Below, piece after piece: positions 9,017 to 17,277 of a stretch of DNA of 64,000 nt. This stretch comes from DAOUJI01 sp965237875 (GTDB lineage Bacteria; Chloroflexota; Dehalococcoidia; Lucifugimonadales; JAGWBF01): contig CBDEGP010000002.1 in assembly GCA_965237875.1 (NCBI GenBank), positions 2,040,142 through 2,104,141 on the forward strand. The letters run 5' to 3'. A program made the position numbers and the translations under genes. The notes below the pieces were generated by a model, which was not told the DNA's origin, made no database searches, and worked only from the letters and a program-made list of their open reading frames with translations. Numbering within the stretch: the stretch's first letter is position 1; each line of letters starts with the position of its first letter.

Positions 9017-9345
9017 TCAAGGAACAACAGGTTGTTGAGTCCAAGTCTTACGATTCTTGACGATGCTGTTGAAGATAGTGAGCAACTTGCCCATGCAGGC
9101 GGCGAGGGTGACTTCTTAGGTTCGCCCGCCGGCGCCAGATGCTGGTAAAAGGCCCGGATGAGTGGGTTGTGGCGAGCGCCCGTCAGAGCGGTCATGTAGA
9201 GGACGTTGCGTATTTGAATTCGACCTCCCCAAACGCTCCACTTGCCCATAAGGGCGCCGCTGCCCCAGTTCAATGGGGCCATCCCTGCCAAAGCCGCGAC
9301 CTCCTTCCGGCTCAACCGTCTCCCAACTCCGGAAGACGGGCTATG
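9017..9345 (-). pseudogene. IS110-family transposase C-terminal remnant
   Basis: The frame LSRKEVAALAGMAPLNWGSG...WGGR.QIRNVLYMTALTGARHNPLIRAFYQHLAPAGEPKK is the C-terminal (Transposase_20/IS116) domain of IS110-family enzymes. After GEPKK the family sequence continues one frame over (VTLAACMGKLLTIFNSIVKNRKTW, stop at 9017-9019), so one base has been lost; upstream, LPELG just before the start is also out of frame. The N-terminal DEDD domain is absent: the fragment ends where recombinase sequence begins on the other strand. Confidence 0.87.
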
Positions 9346-9349
9346 CAGG

Positions 9350-9860
9350 CGGCGCTGAGCGTCGGACCCACTACAGGGAGGTTGCGGAGCAGGCCGGTAG
9401 GCTGGAGACGATAGACGCCGAGCTTGCGGACGTTGGCAGGAGGCTGGAGAGGCTCTACGAGCCCCTGGAAACCAGAGAACTGACGTTTGAGGCCCTGTCG
9501 CCCCGCATCCTGTCCCTGCGTCACCGTGAGGAGCAGCTGGCGGCTGCGCGGGAGGATACCGCCGATCAGCTTGAGCAGCGGAGGGTAGACCTGCCCACCA
9601 CCGAGGAGATCAAGGGGTACGTGGCGGACTTCCGGGAGTTCTTGCAGGAGGGGACGTTCCCTGAACGCAAGGCCCTCATCCGCAACTTCGTCGAGGGCAT
9701 CGAGGTGGTGGGAGACGAGGCCACGCTGACCTACACCATCCCCATGCCAAGCGATGGCGTGACCAGCGAGGGGGCGTCGGTTCTCGATTTTGTCGAGTCC
9801 GGCCCATCAAACTGGACAAAATCGAGAACCTTCGTCTTGCGGTTCGTTCTGGAAGTGTAA
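9350..9860 (+). pseudogene. large serine recombinase, C-terminal fragment
   Basis: About 170 residues of a coiled-coil C-terminal region: RRTHYREVAEQAGRLETIDAELADVGRRLERLYEPLET, then ISxxRHREEQLAAAREDTADQLEQRR and FLQEGTFPERKALIRNFVEGIEVVGDEATLTYTIPMP. This order is typical of the zinc-beta/coiled-coil tail of large serine integrases/resolvases. The catalytic resolvase domain and recombinase domain are missing, so it cannot act. It abuts the IS110 remnant head-on, suggesting deletion between two elements. It shares its last 20 codons with the scar at 1650-1729. Confidence 0.8.
9779..9830. repeat. 16-bp perfect inverted repeat inside the recombinase tail
   Basis: Arms GGTTCTCGATTTTGTC (9779-9794) and its exact complement (9815-9830) enclose a 20-base spacer. 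The right arm sequence, slightly diverged, recurs at 1682-1700 in the other recombinase scar. It could be a crossover-site relic or a transcription stop hairpin for the lost element. Confidence 0.65.
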
Positions 9861-9964
9861 CCGGTCCGTTGGTTCGGCCCCGCCGGGTTAGAACCCGTGA
9901 GCAACTCTAGAGCCAGCGATGGACGGAGCGGTGACGCCGTGCTTGCAACGTCGAGAGGCTTCGC

Positions 9965-10951
9965 CTAATCAGGCTCTAAGCCATACTTCTCCCCTAAGCT
10001 GTCGATTAGATACGCCAACTCCGGTGCGTCGGCAAGGCCCGCCAGTAAGCTCTGCCAACTGAGGCGGCGAAAAAGCCCCTGATGGAGGCAGGCGGCGACC
10101 GCGCTCCGCCATTGCCTATCAGCCTTGCCACCACCTTGGAAAGCGGGGTTACGGGTATCATATACGACAAGCACGTGCCCTCCGGTCGGCTTGAGGCCAC
10201 CTTCCATAGTGATGGTAGCGGCAAGGGCGTTCCGCGCCAGTTGGTAAGTGGCTCCGAACGGGCATGGTTCGTGATCACGGTCTGACGACCAGTCGAAAAG
10301 GTGGGGCAGATGCTGCCAATACCGAATCCCAATCTCCGCAAGCGCACACCGATGGCGACGACCGTTCTGGAACCGATAGTTCCCATCGCAATGTTTCTTG
10401 GGATCAGGATACTTCTTCTTGTCCGTGCGGGAGCAGGTACCAAATTCGTCCTCCAAGAACTTGCACTCGATCGCCACTCGCTGGCCCAGCCTACTTAACA
10501 AAACGTCAACATTGGTCGGACGGGGTTCATTCAAGCCACCAACCTCATGCTCGAAGCTCATCATCCAGTCTTGTTGGTCATCGAAGAAGGCAGGCCGCCC
10601 GCATTCGGCGGCCATGCCCTCAAGCAGGTCAAGGCGACCGAAGGCAGGGATCGCGGCTAAAACGCTCTGCGCTAGGGCTTGGGAGCTTCTCATGCTACGG
10701 AACCATATATGGCGTTGCGAAATGGGAATGGCTGCGCGAATGTCATCTGCTTTTGTTCCATTTCGTGGGACCAAAACATTCTTGGATGCAAAACGACGCG
10801 CGAAGACCGGCGGGCGTTGCTGCCTGTTACCACCATCGAGTTCGCCATCGTGGTGTCGGTCCGCATATCTCCACAGTTTTCGCGTCACCGCTTCCGTATA
10901 GTTCTCCATCACCTGCTCTAGCATCATTCCGGGGGACTCCACGAATGGCAA
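9965..10951 (-). CDS. putative PD-(D/E)XK restriction endonuclease-like protein (PGN_0703-like)
   Basis: A 328-residue soluble protein. In the middle it carries PTNVDVLLSRLGQRVAIECKFLEDEFG, a D-x(n)-ExK core of the PD-(D/E)XK nuclease fold, followed by a cysteine-bearing insert (C..C.G..........CAL) and GIRYWQHLPHLFDW, the arrangement I associate with the PGN_0703 family of putative restriction endonucleases. A late GGHVLVVYDTRNPAF strand completes the sheet. No methyltransferase is adjacent, so it may be solitary or an orphan of a degraded system. Position between mobile-element debris and an AT-richer gene fits horizontal transfer. The nuclease activity is inferred, not proven by sequence. 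Confidence 0.65.
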   Translation of the reverse strand: MPFVESPGMMLEQVMENYTEAVTRKLWRYADRHHDGELDGGNRQQRPPVFARRFASKNVLVPRNGTKADDIRAAIPISQRHIWFRSMRSSQALAQSVLAAIPAFGRLDLLEGMAAECGRPAFFDDQQDWMMSFEHEVGGLNEPRPTNVDVLLSRLGQRVAIECKFLEDEFGTCSRTDKKKYPDPKKHCDGNYRFQNGRRHRCALAEIGIRYWQHLPHLFDWSSDRDHEPCPFGATYQLARNALAATITMEGGLKPTGGHVLVVYDTRNPAFQGGGKADRQWRSAVAACLHQGLFRRLSWQSLLAGLADAPELAYLIDSLGEKYGLEPD

Positions 10952-11057
10952 TCTGCTTCGCGGTGCCAGGCTTTAGTGGCCCAACGGTCGTGTGCCTCTG
11001 GAACTGACTACGCACCCGGTGGACTCGCCCGCCCGAGTCTGCAACAGGCAATCGCGC

Positions 11058-11912
11058 TCAAGAATTCGTGAGCGGTCCGATCTGGGCTCCCAACCTATTC
11101 ATGACGCTTGACGGGAGATGACCGTGCATAAACTGGACGGCAAAGCCAAAAGATAACTGCAACAACGTAGCCGCTCCCTTGTGCAGGGAGCGAATTCCTT
11201 CTGCATCCAAACCCGGCCAAGCTGTAGTTACGCCGCCTGACTTCTCTACATGAGTCAATCCATAATGCTTTATCGCCCACAAGTTGCCATGTGTGATCGC
11301 AGAGTTTACTTGGTAACCCAGGGTGTATCCCGGATTGACAGGTTTACCGCTTCTATCTCTAGGCCATTCCTCTTCCTCTGGATCACCGATCGAGTCGAAG
11401 ATGCTTCGTACTCGTATGGGCTGGGTTAGCTCTTTGCCCTTGGCTACTTCTTTATACCATTCGCTAGCGAATTCTTTTAGGTTTTGACTAGGCTCCGCTT
11501 TAAGCTCCAGAGGTAGACGTTCGTATTCGTGCAGGTCTACATAGTAGATCTCAATGGCCCGCTTGATTCGTTCATCTACGCTAATCTCAGGAGTAGTAAG
11601 ATATGTTAACTTGCAACTGTATTCTAGCATCGTTCGTAGCAGCACACGCCCAGTTAGTGACACGGTTGCAGGATTGCTCTTGGTTAGGATGAAATCCAAC
11701 GAATACACTTGGTCAAGTATGCCGTGTAATAGGAAATAGGCGTTTTCGGACAAATACGTTTTGATCCACCCACGCCTTTCCGGCGACTGGATCTCGCCAA
11801 GCTCCCGCGCGAAAAAGGAATCGTCTTTAAGATTCAATCCTTCTTTGTTCAGGAAGTTTAGGACGATATCGCTCATCTCCGTCAAGGTCCCGGGATTTGA
11901 ATATATGGTCAT
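11058..11912 (-). CDS. hypothetical protein, helical, AT-richer than neighbours
   Basis: A 284-residue protein that I cannot assign with confidence. It appears largely helical (RRGWIKTYLSENAYFLLHGILDQVYSLDFIL; RVLLRTMLEYSCKLTYLT; RIKRAIEIYYVDLHEYERL) with a conserved-looking STIxHGNLWAIKHYG-like segment near residue 210, which recalls DUF5677/abortive-infection style helical proteins but not strongly enough to name one. There is no signal peptide or membrane helix. Codon use is clearly richer in A/T than the flanking genes, which suggests recent acquisition together with the nuclease-like gene upstream. Confidence 0.7.
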   Translation of the reverse strand: MTIYSNPGTLTEMSDIVLNFLNKEGLNLKDDSFFARELGEIQSPERRGWIKTYLSENAYFLLHGILDQVYSLDFILTKSNPATVSLTGRVLLRTMLEYSCKLTYLTTPEISVDERIKRAIEIYYVDLHEYERLPLELKAEPSQNLKEFASEWYKEVAKGKELTQPIRVRSIFDSIGDPEEEEWPRDRSGKPVNPGYTLGYQVNSAITHGNLWAIKHYGLTHVEKSGGVTTAWPGLDAEGIRSLHKGAATLLQLSFGFAVQFMHGHLPSSVMNRLGAQIGPLTNS

Positions 11913-12318
11913 TGTAGAATCACCACAATGCGCCGCGCCGTGTCAGCGAAATGTTGCGCTTCCGCAGGGGACAGCGGTCGACCTAAGACAGCGCGTTCGC
12001 GGTACCGTCCCCTTTGGCCCACCAAAGCTGAAGCAGCCGTTCAAGCCTATCTGGGTGAGGGAACTTAGGGGGCTGCCGGCGATTGAAATGTGGTGCGGCG
12101 GACCAATCCTCTTAGCCCCGTCATTTCCCCGCCGACGTGTACAGTAGACAGCGCCCCGAGGTCGGCAGGCATCACAGCGGTTTTCTCACTCCGCATCACC
12201 CGCTCACCTCACACATGCCTGTGACGGCTACGGCGCTGCAACTCTTAAGTTGCCGGATAGGCTCTTAATGACAGACTTTCGGAAACACCCTCTTGGGGTT
12301 CGAGGCAGAAAGTTTGGA
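11913..12318. other. intergenic stretch without recognisable features
   Basis: About 400 bases between the hypothetical gene and the BNR-repeat gene. Six-frame reading shows no family. A short stretch near 12012-12030 (TTTGGCCCACCAAAG) resembles the recombinase tail motif but is too short to call. Confidence 0.5.
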
Positions 12319-13302
12319 CTAGTTGGGAAGCACTGCCACCGAGCGGACTTCGCCGAACTCCTTCTTTAACTTCCGCCAGGTGTCTCCGCCGTCTTCACTC
12401 ACGTACAAGTAGCCGAAGAGGCTGACGGCCACTATCACGTCGGGCAGCTCCGCGTGGCTGCCCATCCAGTAAATAACCGAGTTGGGCTCCACCGGCAGCG
12501 TCGCCGGCTCCCAGTTCTGACCGCCGTCTTTGGTCCGCTGGACTGCGCCGGTCACGCCGGGGATGAAGTCACCATTGCCTACAAACATCACCTCGGGGTT
12601 GTCCCGCTTGATCAGCACACCCCGGCAGTAGGAACGAGCGTCCTCTTCGTTGAACTTGGGGAAATAGTGGTAGTCCCAACTCTCGCCCTCGTCCGTGCTG
12701 GTGGCGATGCCGAAGGGGCTGGTAGCGTATACGGCGGAGTCTGTCCCGGTCTTTAGGGCCATGCCGTGAATGTCTCCGTGAAAGGGATCGGGTCCCAGAT
12801 CGGGCAGGTGCAACCAGGAATCGCCATGGTCCAGGCTCTTGTAAACGCCGTCCACCTCGATCCCGGCCCAGACGGTGCGGTTGTCTCGCGGGTCGACGAT
12901 CAGGTTGGTGGTGCGGGGGGTACCGATGGGGCAGTTCATGTCGACCCCCATGTTCATCTTGGTCCACGTCTTCCCGTCGTCCCTAGACCGGAATCCCTCC
13001 GGCCTGGTGCCGGCGAATATAGTCTTAGGGTCTATAGGGTCTACGGCCACCGACCATATCTGAAGGTCTTCCATGGGTGATTCCAGCTTGTCCCAGGTCA
13101 TGCCGTTGTCTTCGCTGCGGAATATGCCCCCGTCAGAGCCAGCCAGGACGCGGTGGGGGTTATCCGGATAGACCCCTATGGTCCTTACCGTGGCCTCCGA
13201 TGGAAGGGGCTGCCTGATCTTGATCCAGGTTTCACCACAATCGGGGCTGACCCCGATCCCCTGGCCCACGGTCCCGATAAGAATGGAGTAGTCTCTTGCC
13301 AT
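12319..13302 (-). CDS. BNR/Asp-box repeat beta-propeller protein
   Basis: A 327-residue protein made of repeated BNR (Asp-box) blades: SPDCGETWIKI, SEDNGMTWDKL, SRDDGKTWTKM, SLDHGDSWLHL, STDEGESWDYH, TKDGGQNWEPA, SEDGGDTWRKL, i.e. seven S-x-D-x-G-x-T/S-W turns about 45 residues apart, enough for one propeller. A strong AAGGAGGG site precedes the ATG. It has no signal peptide. Proteins of this type include sialidase-like folds and Ycf48-like assembly factors, but the sialidase catalytic residues are not evident, so a binding or scaffold role is as likely as hydrolysis. Confidence 0.85.
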   Translation of the reverse strand: MARDYSILIGTVGQGIGVSPDCGETWIKIRQPLPSEATVRTIGVYPDNPHRVLAGSDGGIFRSEDNGMTWDKLESPMEDLQIWSVAVDPIDPKTIFAGTRPEGFRSRDDGKTWTKMNMGVDMNCPIGTPRTTNLIVDPRDNRTVWAGIEVDGVYKSLDHGDSWLHLPDLGPDPFHGDIHGMALKTGTDSAVYATSPFGIATSTDEGESWDYHYFPKFNEEDARSYCRGVLIKRDNPEVMFVGNGDFIPGVTGAVQRTKDGGQNWEPATLPVEPNSVIYWMGSHAELPDVIVAVSLFGYLYVSEDGGDTWRKLKKEFGEVRSVAVLPN

Positions 13303-13522
13303 GGCTGATCCCTCCTTGGACTAAAGATGAGCGGTGAATAGTAGAAGTAGGGGCATCATAGACCAAGTAGGCATAAATTGCCACCGGCGCCGCCGCCTGC
13401 GCTATCGGCCTTCACTGCCGCGTTGCCACGGTTCAAAACCGTCTCCTGTTGGCTGAGTGTCCGAGTTCCAGGAGGCCCGCCGGGCGTGGTCCGGTTCGTT
13501 GATGATTGAGCGCCCGCAGAGG

Positions 13523-14134
13523 CTAGGCGCTGCCGGGCAAGTGCTCGTTCATGATTGCCACGAAGCGGCCCACGAAATCACCTTCGTACAGCCGGGCCAA
13601 CTCGGCCATAACCGCCTCCCAGGTAACCGGCGCCGCCCCGGCCTGGACCATCCGCTGCATGGCCCGCTCATGAGCGTCCACACTGGTCCCGCCGGAAGCA
13701 TCGGAGACCGCATACACCTCGTACCCGTTCATCAGCAGGTCCAGAGCCGGGAACACCAGGCAGACTTCGGTCCACAACGCGGCAATGATCAGCTTCCTGC
13801 GTCCGGTGGCCTCGACGGCAGAGCGGAACGCCTCTTCTTCCCAGGCGTTGACAGCCTTGCGGTCGATGGCTGTAACGTCGGGCAGCAGCTTACGGAGCTC
13901 CTCAACGGTGTCGCCCTGATAACCCGCACTGACGCCTATCGTGGAAAGGACGATAGGGAGATCGAACATTGTCGCAGCTTTGGTGAGGGCGGCAACGTTA
14001 TTCAGCAGGACGCCGCGGTCGATGGACTTAGTCCCATCGATGAGTGACGGCTGAAAGTCGATCAGAATGAGGGCGGCGTTCTTTGGAGTCAGCAAGTGAT
14101 CGGTGGCTGGGTCTCGCGTGGCTTGGTTCGTCAT
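13523..14134 (-). CDS. isochorismatase-family cysteine hydrolase (YcaC-like)
   Basis: A 203-residue hydrolase with the family triad: D26 in LILIDFQPS, K93 in AIDRKAVNAW, and C125 in AALWTEVCLVFPALD. The whole length and the SDASGGTSVDAHERAMQRMVQAGAAPVTW segment match the YcaC-like branch, whose physiological substrate is unknown; related enzymes split amides such as nicotinamide or carbamates. A MarR regulator gene lies just upstream on the same strand, 81 bases away, and could control it. Confidence 0.92.
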   Translation of the reverse strand: MTNQATRDPATDHLLTPKNAALILIDFQPSLIDGTKSIDRGVLLNNVAALTKAATMFDLPIVLSTIGVSAGYQGDTVEELRKLLPDVTAIDRKAVNAWEEEAFRSAVEATGRRKLIIAALWTEVCLVFPALDLLMNGYEVYAVSDASGGTSVDAHERAMQRMVQAGAAPVTWEAVMAELARLYEGDFVGRFVAIMNEHLPGSA

Positions 14135-14215
14135 TTTCAGCGGCTCCTATCTAAATTGGCTGTTACAGGTGTTAGATTCGTGGCTTGGGCCAAGGGCTCG
14201 GACGGTCATACTGAT

Positions 14216-14698
14216 TCATTGGCTGTCGGTTTTCTCCTCCCTGTATACGGCGGTTTGGGCGTTCCTCAGCATTCTCTCTATAGCTAGAATGATGACCTCT
14301 TGCTCTTCCTTTGAGATGCCGGTTAGAAATTTGGCGTTGTTGGCCTGTACACACTTGGCCAATTCCGGCACGAGCTTCCTCCCCGCTTCCGTCAAGTCCA
14401 GTCTCACCAAGCGGCGGTCCCGAGACTCGCGCCGTCTTCGGATGAGGCCTTTCGCCGCCAACTTAGCCACTTGCCGGCTTATGGCCGCGGCATCGACCGG
14501 GACGACGCGTAATAGACCGGTCAGGGTGTTCGCCTCTCCCCTATAGCACATCTCGAGGATGGCCCATTGGGTGGGGCTGACGTCGAACGGGGCCAACTCC
14601 TGCTCCAGCTCCTTTCGCATCGAGGATGCCAGGCTGCCTACCCAATAACCGAGTCCACCGTGCACTTGGCCTTCGGCTTCTGGATCCATGTTAGACAT
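14216..14698 (-). CDS. MarR-family transcriptional regulator
   Basis: A 160-residue winged-helix repressor/activator. The ATG at 14698 is preferred because the upstream extension has no family sequence. Domain order: dimer helix LGYWVGSLASSMRKELEQELAPFDVSPTQWAIL, recognition helix DAAAISRQVAKLAAKGLIRRR, wing ESRDRRLVRLDLTEAGR, and C-terminal helices EEQEVIILAIERMLRN. MarR proteins sense small ligands and often repress a neighbouring gene; the isochorismatase gene downstream is the obvious candidate. A promoter with TTGTCA, 17 bases and TAGAAT ends at this ATG, so the mRNA may be leaderless and start at the second ATG (codon 4). Confidence 0.9.
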   Translation of the reverse strand: MSNMDPEAEGQVHGGLGYWVGSLASSMRKELEQELAPFDVSPTQWAILEMCYRGEANTLTGLLRVVPVDAAAISRQVAKLAAKGLIRRRRESRDRRLVRLDLTEAGRKLVPELAKCVQANNAKFLTGISKEEQEVIILAIERMLRNAQTAVYREEKTDSQ

Positions 14699-14718
14699 TC
14701 TATCTGCTAAATAATTCT

Positions 14719-14730
14719 TTGACAAGTCAA
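14719..14730. promoter_or_regulatory. inverted repeat, candidate MarR operator
   Basis: TTGAC-AA-GTCAA is a perfect two-arm palindrome 21 bases upstream of the MarR start and overlaps the -35 box (TTGTCA on the minus strand, 17-base spacer, TAGAAT). The position fits autoregulation. Half-site length is short, so chance is possible. Confidence 0.45.
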
Positions 14731-15057
14731 CTATTGTGCTATCAAATAACTTCAAAGCCAAATCGGACTCCCGCCAGCCGCTAGCGACCGGGCCTCGGCA
14801 GACCCCAGGATCGCAGAATGCGCCATCCGGTGATTGTCGGCTCCCCCAACGAGGCGCCAAGACATCGAGAGTCCGATGCGGAATGCCCACCATGTTATGA
14901 GAGGGAACACTGGGAAGACACATGGAATTGCGCGTTCAGTCCAAGCGTCCTCTGGTGCAGATGAGCAGCGACGGCAAGTCGGCTTGCTTCTCTCAAAATG
15001 TAAGGGGTAGGCGATGGATGGCTCCGCTGCGAAGTGATACGCTGACTCCGAGGGAAT

Positions 15058-15993
15058 ATGTGCATGAATGAGTCTGTTGATGCTGCACGCAATACCCGTT
15101 GCCACAGGTGTGGCGGCTTGTTGGGCATGGGAACAATAAGGCTATCCTATTGGGAGCTGACCCAAGCAGGTGAGATTCCAAAAGACCCAACTCGCATCCT
15201 CGAATCGCTGCGTCGGCAATTGGGCTGGCGACGCAGGGGCTGGCGACGCAGCGACCTCTCGACCTTCTGCCAAAGCTGTGGGGACCACTCCCAAGGCGTG
15301 ACCCTGACTCCACCCAGCCCCCCCGGACCCCTTCCGACCATCACAAGAATCTTTTCCCGCATCTCTGAGGACACGGCGGGCCGCATCGACGTGGCCCGCC
15401 TTCTGGCCCGCGCCGACTTTCCGGTCTACGGACTCAAGGTCTCCCCTCTGGGACTGCGCCTGCGGGACCTGGGTTGGGTTGGCGCAAGGAATCGACGCAG
15501 CATCGTCCAGGTCAGGTTCCGCTACGTTGCGGGTGGGCATAATGGGCCTCCTCGGGCAGTCGAACTGACTCAGATGGGCATTGGTGGAGAAACAGCCGGA
15601 GATCGTCTCTTCGCGGAGTTGCAAGCCATCGTTGGCCTAGTGACTTCTCACGGCTCAGAGGAGTTGAGGCGAGAATACCAGCGCAAAGGCAACGTCCACC
15701 GTGATTGGAACCTGGCGCGCATCAGTCGCACCCCGCGTCGACGACTAACTGTCGAAATGAGTGGAGTAAGGGCGGAAGTGGAGTTGGCCTACTGGTGGAA
15801 ACCGCAACCGGCGGCGCTGGCCCAAGTGACGCTAGGCCGTCACCCGGTCCTAGCTACGTCAGTCGGCCTCACCCACATACAGCTTCTCACCCTGCTGAAG
15901 ACGATGACGGCGCTCCAAAGGGACCCTGGAACTCTAGACGACCACCAACGGGCATACGACGAAGCCCGCAGTTCTCGGTCAAGCTATGGGTGA
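15058..15993 (+). CDS. hypothetical protein with N-terminal CxxC zinc-ribbon pair
   Basis: A 311-residue basic protein that I do not recognise. The N-terminus has CHRCGG (about residue 15) and CQSCGD (about residue 71), consistent with a treble-clef or ribbon zinc site around a tryptophan/arginine-rich loop (RRQLGWRRRGWRRSDL). The remainder has alternating beta-like and helical segments, ending in TTLDDHQRAYDEA. No signal peptide or membrane helix is seen. It faces away from the MarR gene and shares the upstream region with it. A DNA- or RNA-binding role is only a guess from charge and the zinc motif. Confidence 0.65.
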   Translation: MCMNESVDAARNTRCHRCGGLLGMGTIRLSYWELTQAGEIPKDPTRILESLRRQLGWRRRGWRRSDLSTFCQSCGDHSQGVTLTPPSPPGPLPTITRIFSRISEDTAGRIDVARLLARADFPVYGLKVSPLGLRLRDLGWVGARNRRSIVQVRFRYVAGGHNGPPRAVELTQMGIGGETAGDRLFAELQAIVGLVTSHGSEELRREYQRKGNVHRDWNLARISRTPRRRLTVEMSGVRAEVELAYWWKPQPAALAQVTLGRHPVLATSVGLTHIQLLTLLKTMTALQRDPGTLDDHQRAYDEARSSRSSYG

Positions 15994-16076
15994 AGCGCTC
16001 CTTCCTCGAACGCGCTGGGTTGCATTGGCGGTGACGCAGCAATGAACTTGACGCCTAGTCGGCGCCTGTGGTCCGT

Positions 16077-16445
16077 CTAGGCCCCTGTCGAGCCAGTTCC
16101 ACTCCCGAACTTGCTGTATATCGCGTCGGTCTTGCCGGCCATGATGAAGTCGTTGCGGTGTAAGCCCCTGATGGAATGGGTCCACCACGCGACCAGCGCC
16201 CGGCCCCACTCCACGGTGATCAGCGGATGATGGTCCTCGGCGTCCGCCGCCTCTCCCACCTGGACCGCGAACTCCATTGCCTGGGTGAAGTTCTTGAACT
16301 TGAAACGCCTTTGGAGACGCGGGATGTCTCCCCTTTCCACCCGCCCCCACTCCGGAATCTCCGGGGTCAGGGCCGCCGCCTCAGCGTCGGTGACGGTGGG
16401 AGAACCCGGTCGGCACGCGGTGCACAGTTCATCAGCCAGGGCCAT
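16077..16445 (-). CDS. phhB: 4a-hydroxytetrahydrobiopterin dehydratase (pterin-4a-carbinolamine dehydratase)
   Basis: A 122-residue protein with the PCD/DCoH signature: EDHHPLITVEWGRALVAWWTHSIRGLHRNDF, carrying the active-site His-His pair, the aromatic residue and the later His and Asp at family spacing. The enzyme dehydrates 4a-hydroxy-pterin to quinonoid dihydropterin, regenerating cofactor for aromatic amino-acid hydroxylases; no hydroxylase gene is adjacent. The first 30 residues include ALADELCTACRPGSP, a normal lead-in. It lies 25 bases downstream of the exporter permease gene and may be cotranscribed with it. Confidence 0.93.
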   Translation of the reverse strand: MALADELCTACRPGSPTVTDAEAAALTPEIPEWGRVERGDIPRLQRRFKFKNFTQAMEFAVQVGEAADAEDHHPLITVEWGRALVAWWTHSIRGLHRNDFIMAGKTDAIYSKFGSGTGSTGA

Positions 16446-16470
16446 TGGGTGTCTCCTTTCCGCGTCGCCT

Positions 16471-17277
16471 CTATTTGCTTTGACGCACCCTGGAACGCAG
16501 GGCCAGCATCGCGAGGGACATGCTCACCACTCCCACTCCGATCACCGCCCCGAAGCCCCGCAGCAGCGTCGTTCCGTCCCAACCGTCGGAGAGCAGCGAG
16601 CGAAGCGCGTCCAAGAGGTAGGTCACGGGATTATACTGGGCGATGGCGGCCATCCAGCCCGTCATTGCCTCTCTCGGCAAGAAGGTGGTGGTCAGGAAAG
16701 AGAAGGGCATGAACAGGAGCCATGTCGTGTTTACCGCTGCCGGGTTCCCCGTTTTCAGGGCTATGGCGTAGGGGAAGCCGGTGAAGACCAGTCCCCAGAG
16801 ACCGGAGAGCACGATGAAGACCAGGGCGCCCCCGAATCCGGTGCCGAAACCGACACCTATGGCCAACCCCATTATGATTACGGGAATGGTCAGCGCGACC
16901 ACCAGGGCGAAGTCGGCGACCATGTGTCCCAGAAGCAACGCCAGACGGTTCACCGGACTGATGGAAAGGCGGTCGAAGTAGCCCGACTGTATGTCGATGA
17001 CCAGAGTGACCGCCCTGGAGATGCCCGTCACGGCAAAGATGATGGCCACGGGCACTTGGAACTCCTTGTAGTCCACCCCCGGCACAGTCTCGGCCAAGTC
17101 CTTCATGGCGCCTACGATGGCCGCAAAGAAGAAGACCGGAACGATCAGGCCCGGCAGGACCGATTCTGGGTCCCGCTGGATGGACTTGAGGGCCCGCACC
17201 GACACGGCGAAGACGTCTTTGTGAAACCCTGTCTGCCTGGCCCGTATGGGCCGGGCCGCTTCCGCCGCAACTGTCAT
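16471..17277 (-). CDS. ABC-2 type transporter permease (DrrB-like)
   Basis: A 268-residue integral membrane protein with six hydrophobic segments: VLPGLIVPVFFFAAIVGA, VAIIFAVTGISRAVTLVI, LLGHMVADFALVVALTIPVIIMGLAIG, ALVFIVLSGLWGLVFTG, TTWLLFMPFSFLTTTFLP and a last LLRGFGAVIGVGVVSMSLAMLAL. The GYFDRLSISPVNR cytoplasmic segment is the ABC-2 family mark. It forms an exporter with the ATPase encoded upstream, whose stop overlaps its ATG by 4 bases. DrrAB-type pairs expel drugs or lipids; substrate is unknown. Confidence 0.93.
   Translation of the reverse strand: MTVAAEAARPIRARQTGFHKDVFAVSVRALKSIQRDPESVLPGLIVPVFFFAAIVGAMKDLAETVPGVDYKEFQVPVAIIFAVTGISRAVTLVIDIQSGYFDRLSISPVNRLALLLGHMVADFALVVALTIPVIIMGLAIGVGFGTGFGGALVFIVLSGLWGLVFTGFPYAIALKTGNPAAVNTTWLLFMPFSFLTTTFLPREAMTGWMAAIAQYNPVTYLLDALRSLLSDGWDGTTLLRGFGAVIGVGVVSMSLAMLALRSRVRQSK

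Noticed and set aside
11998..12045. Third recombinase-tail scar (TTTGGCCCACCAAAG)
   Set aside because: Similarity covers only about 15 bases and the following codons do not match.
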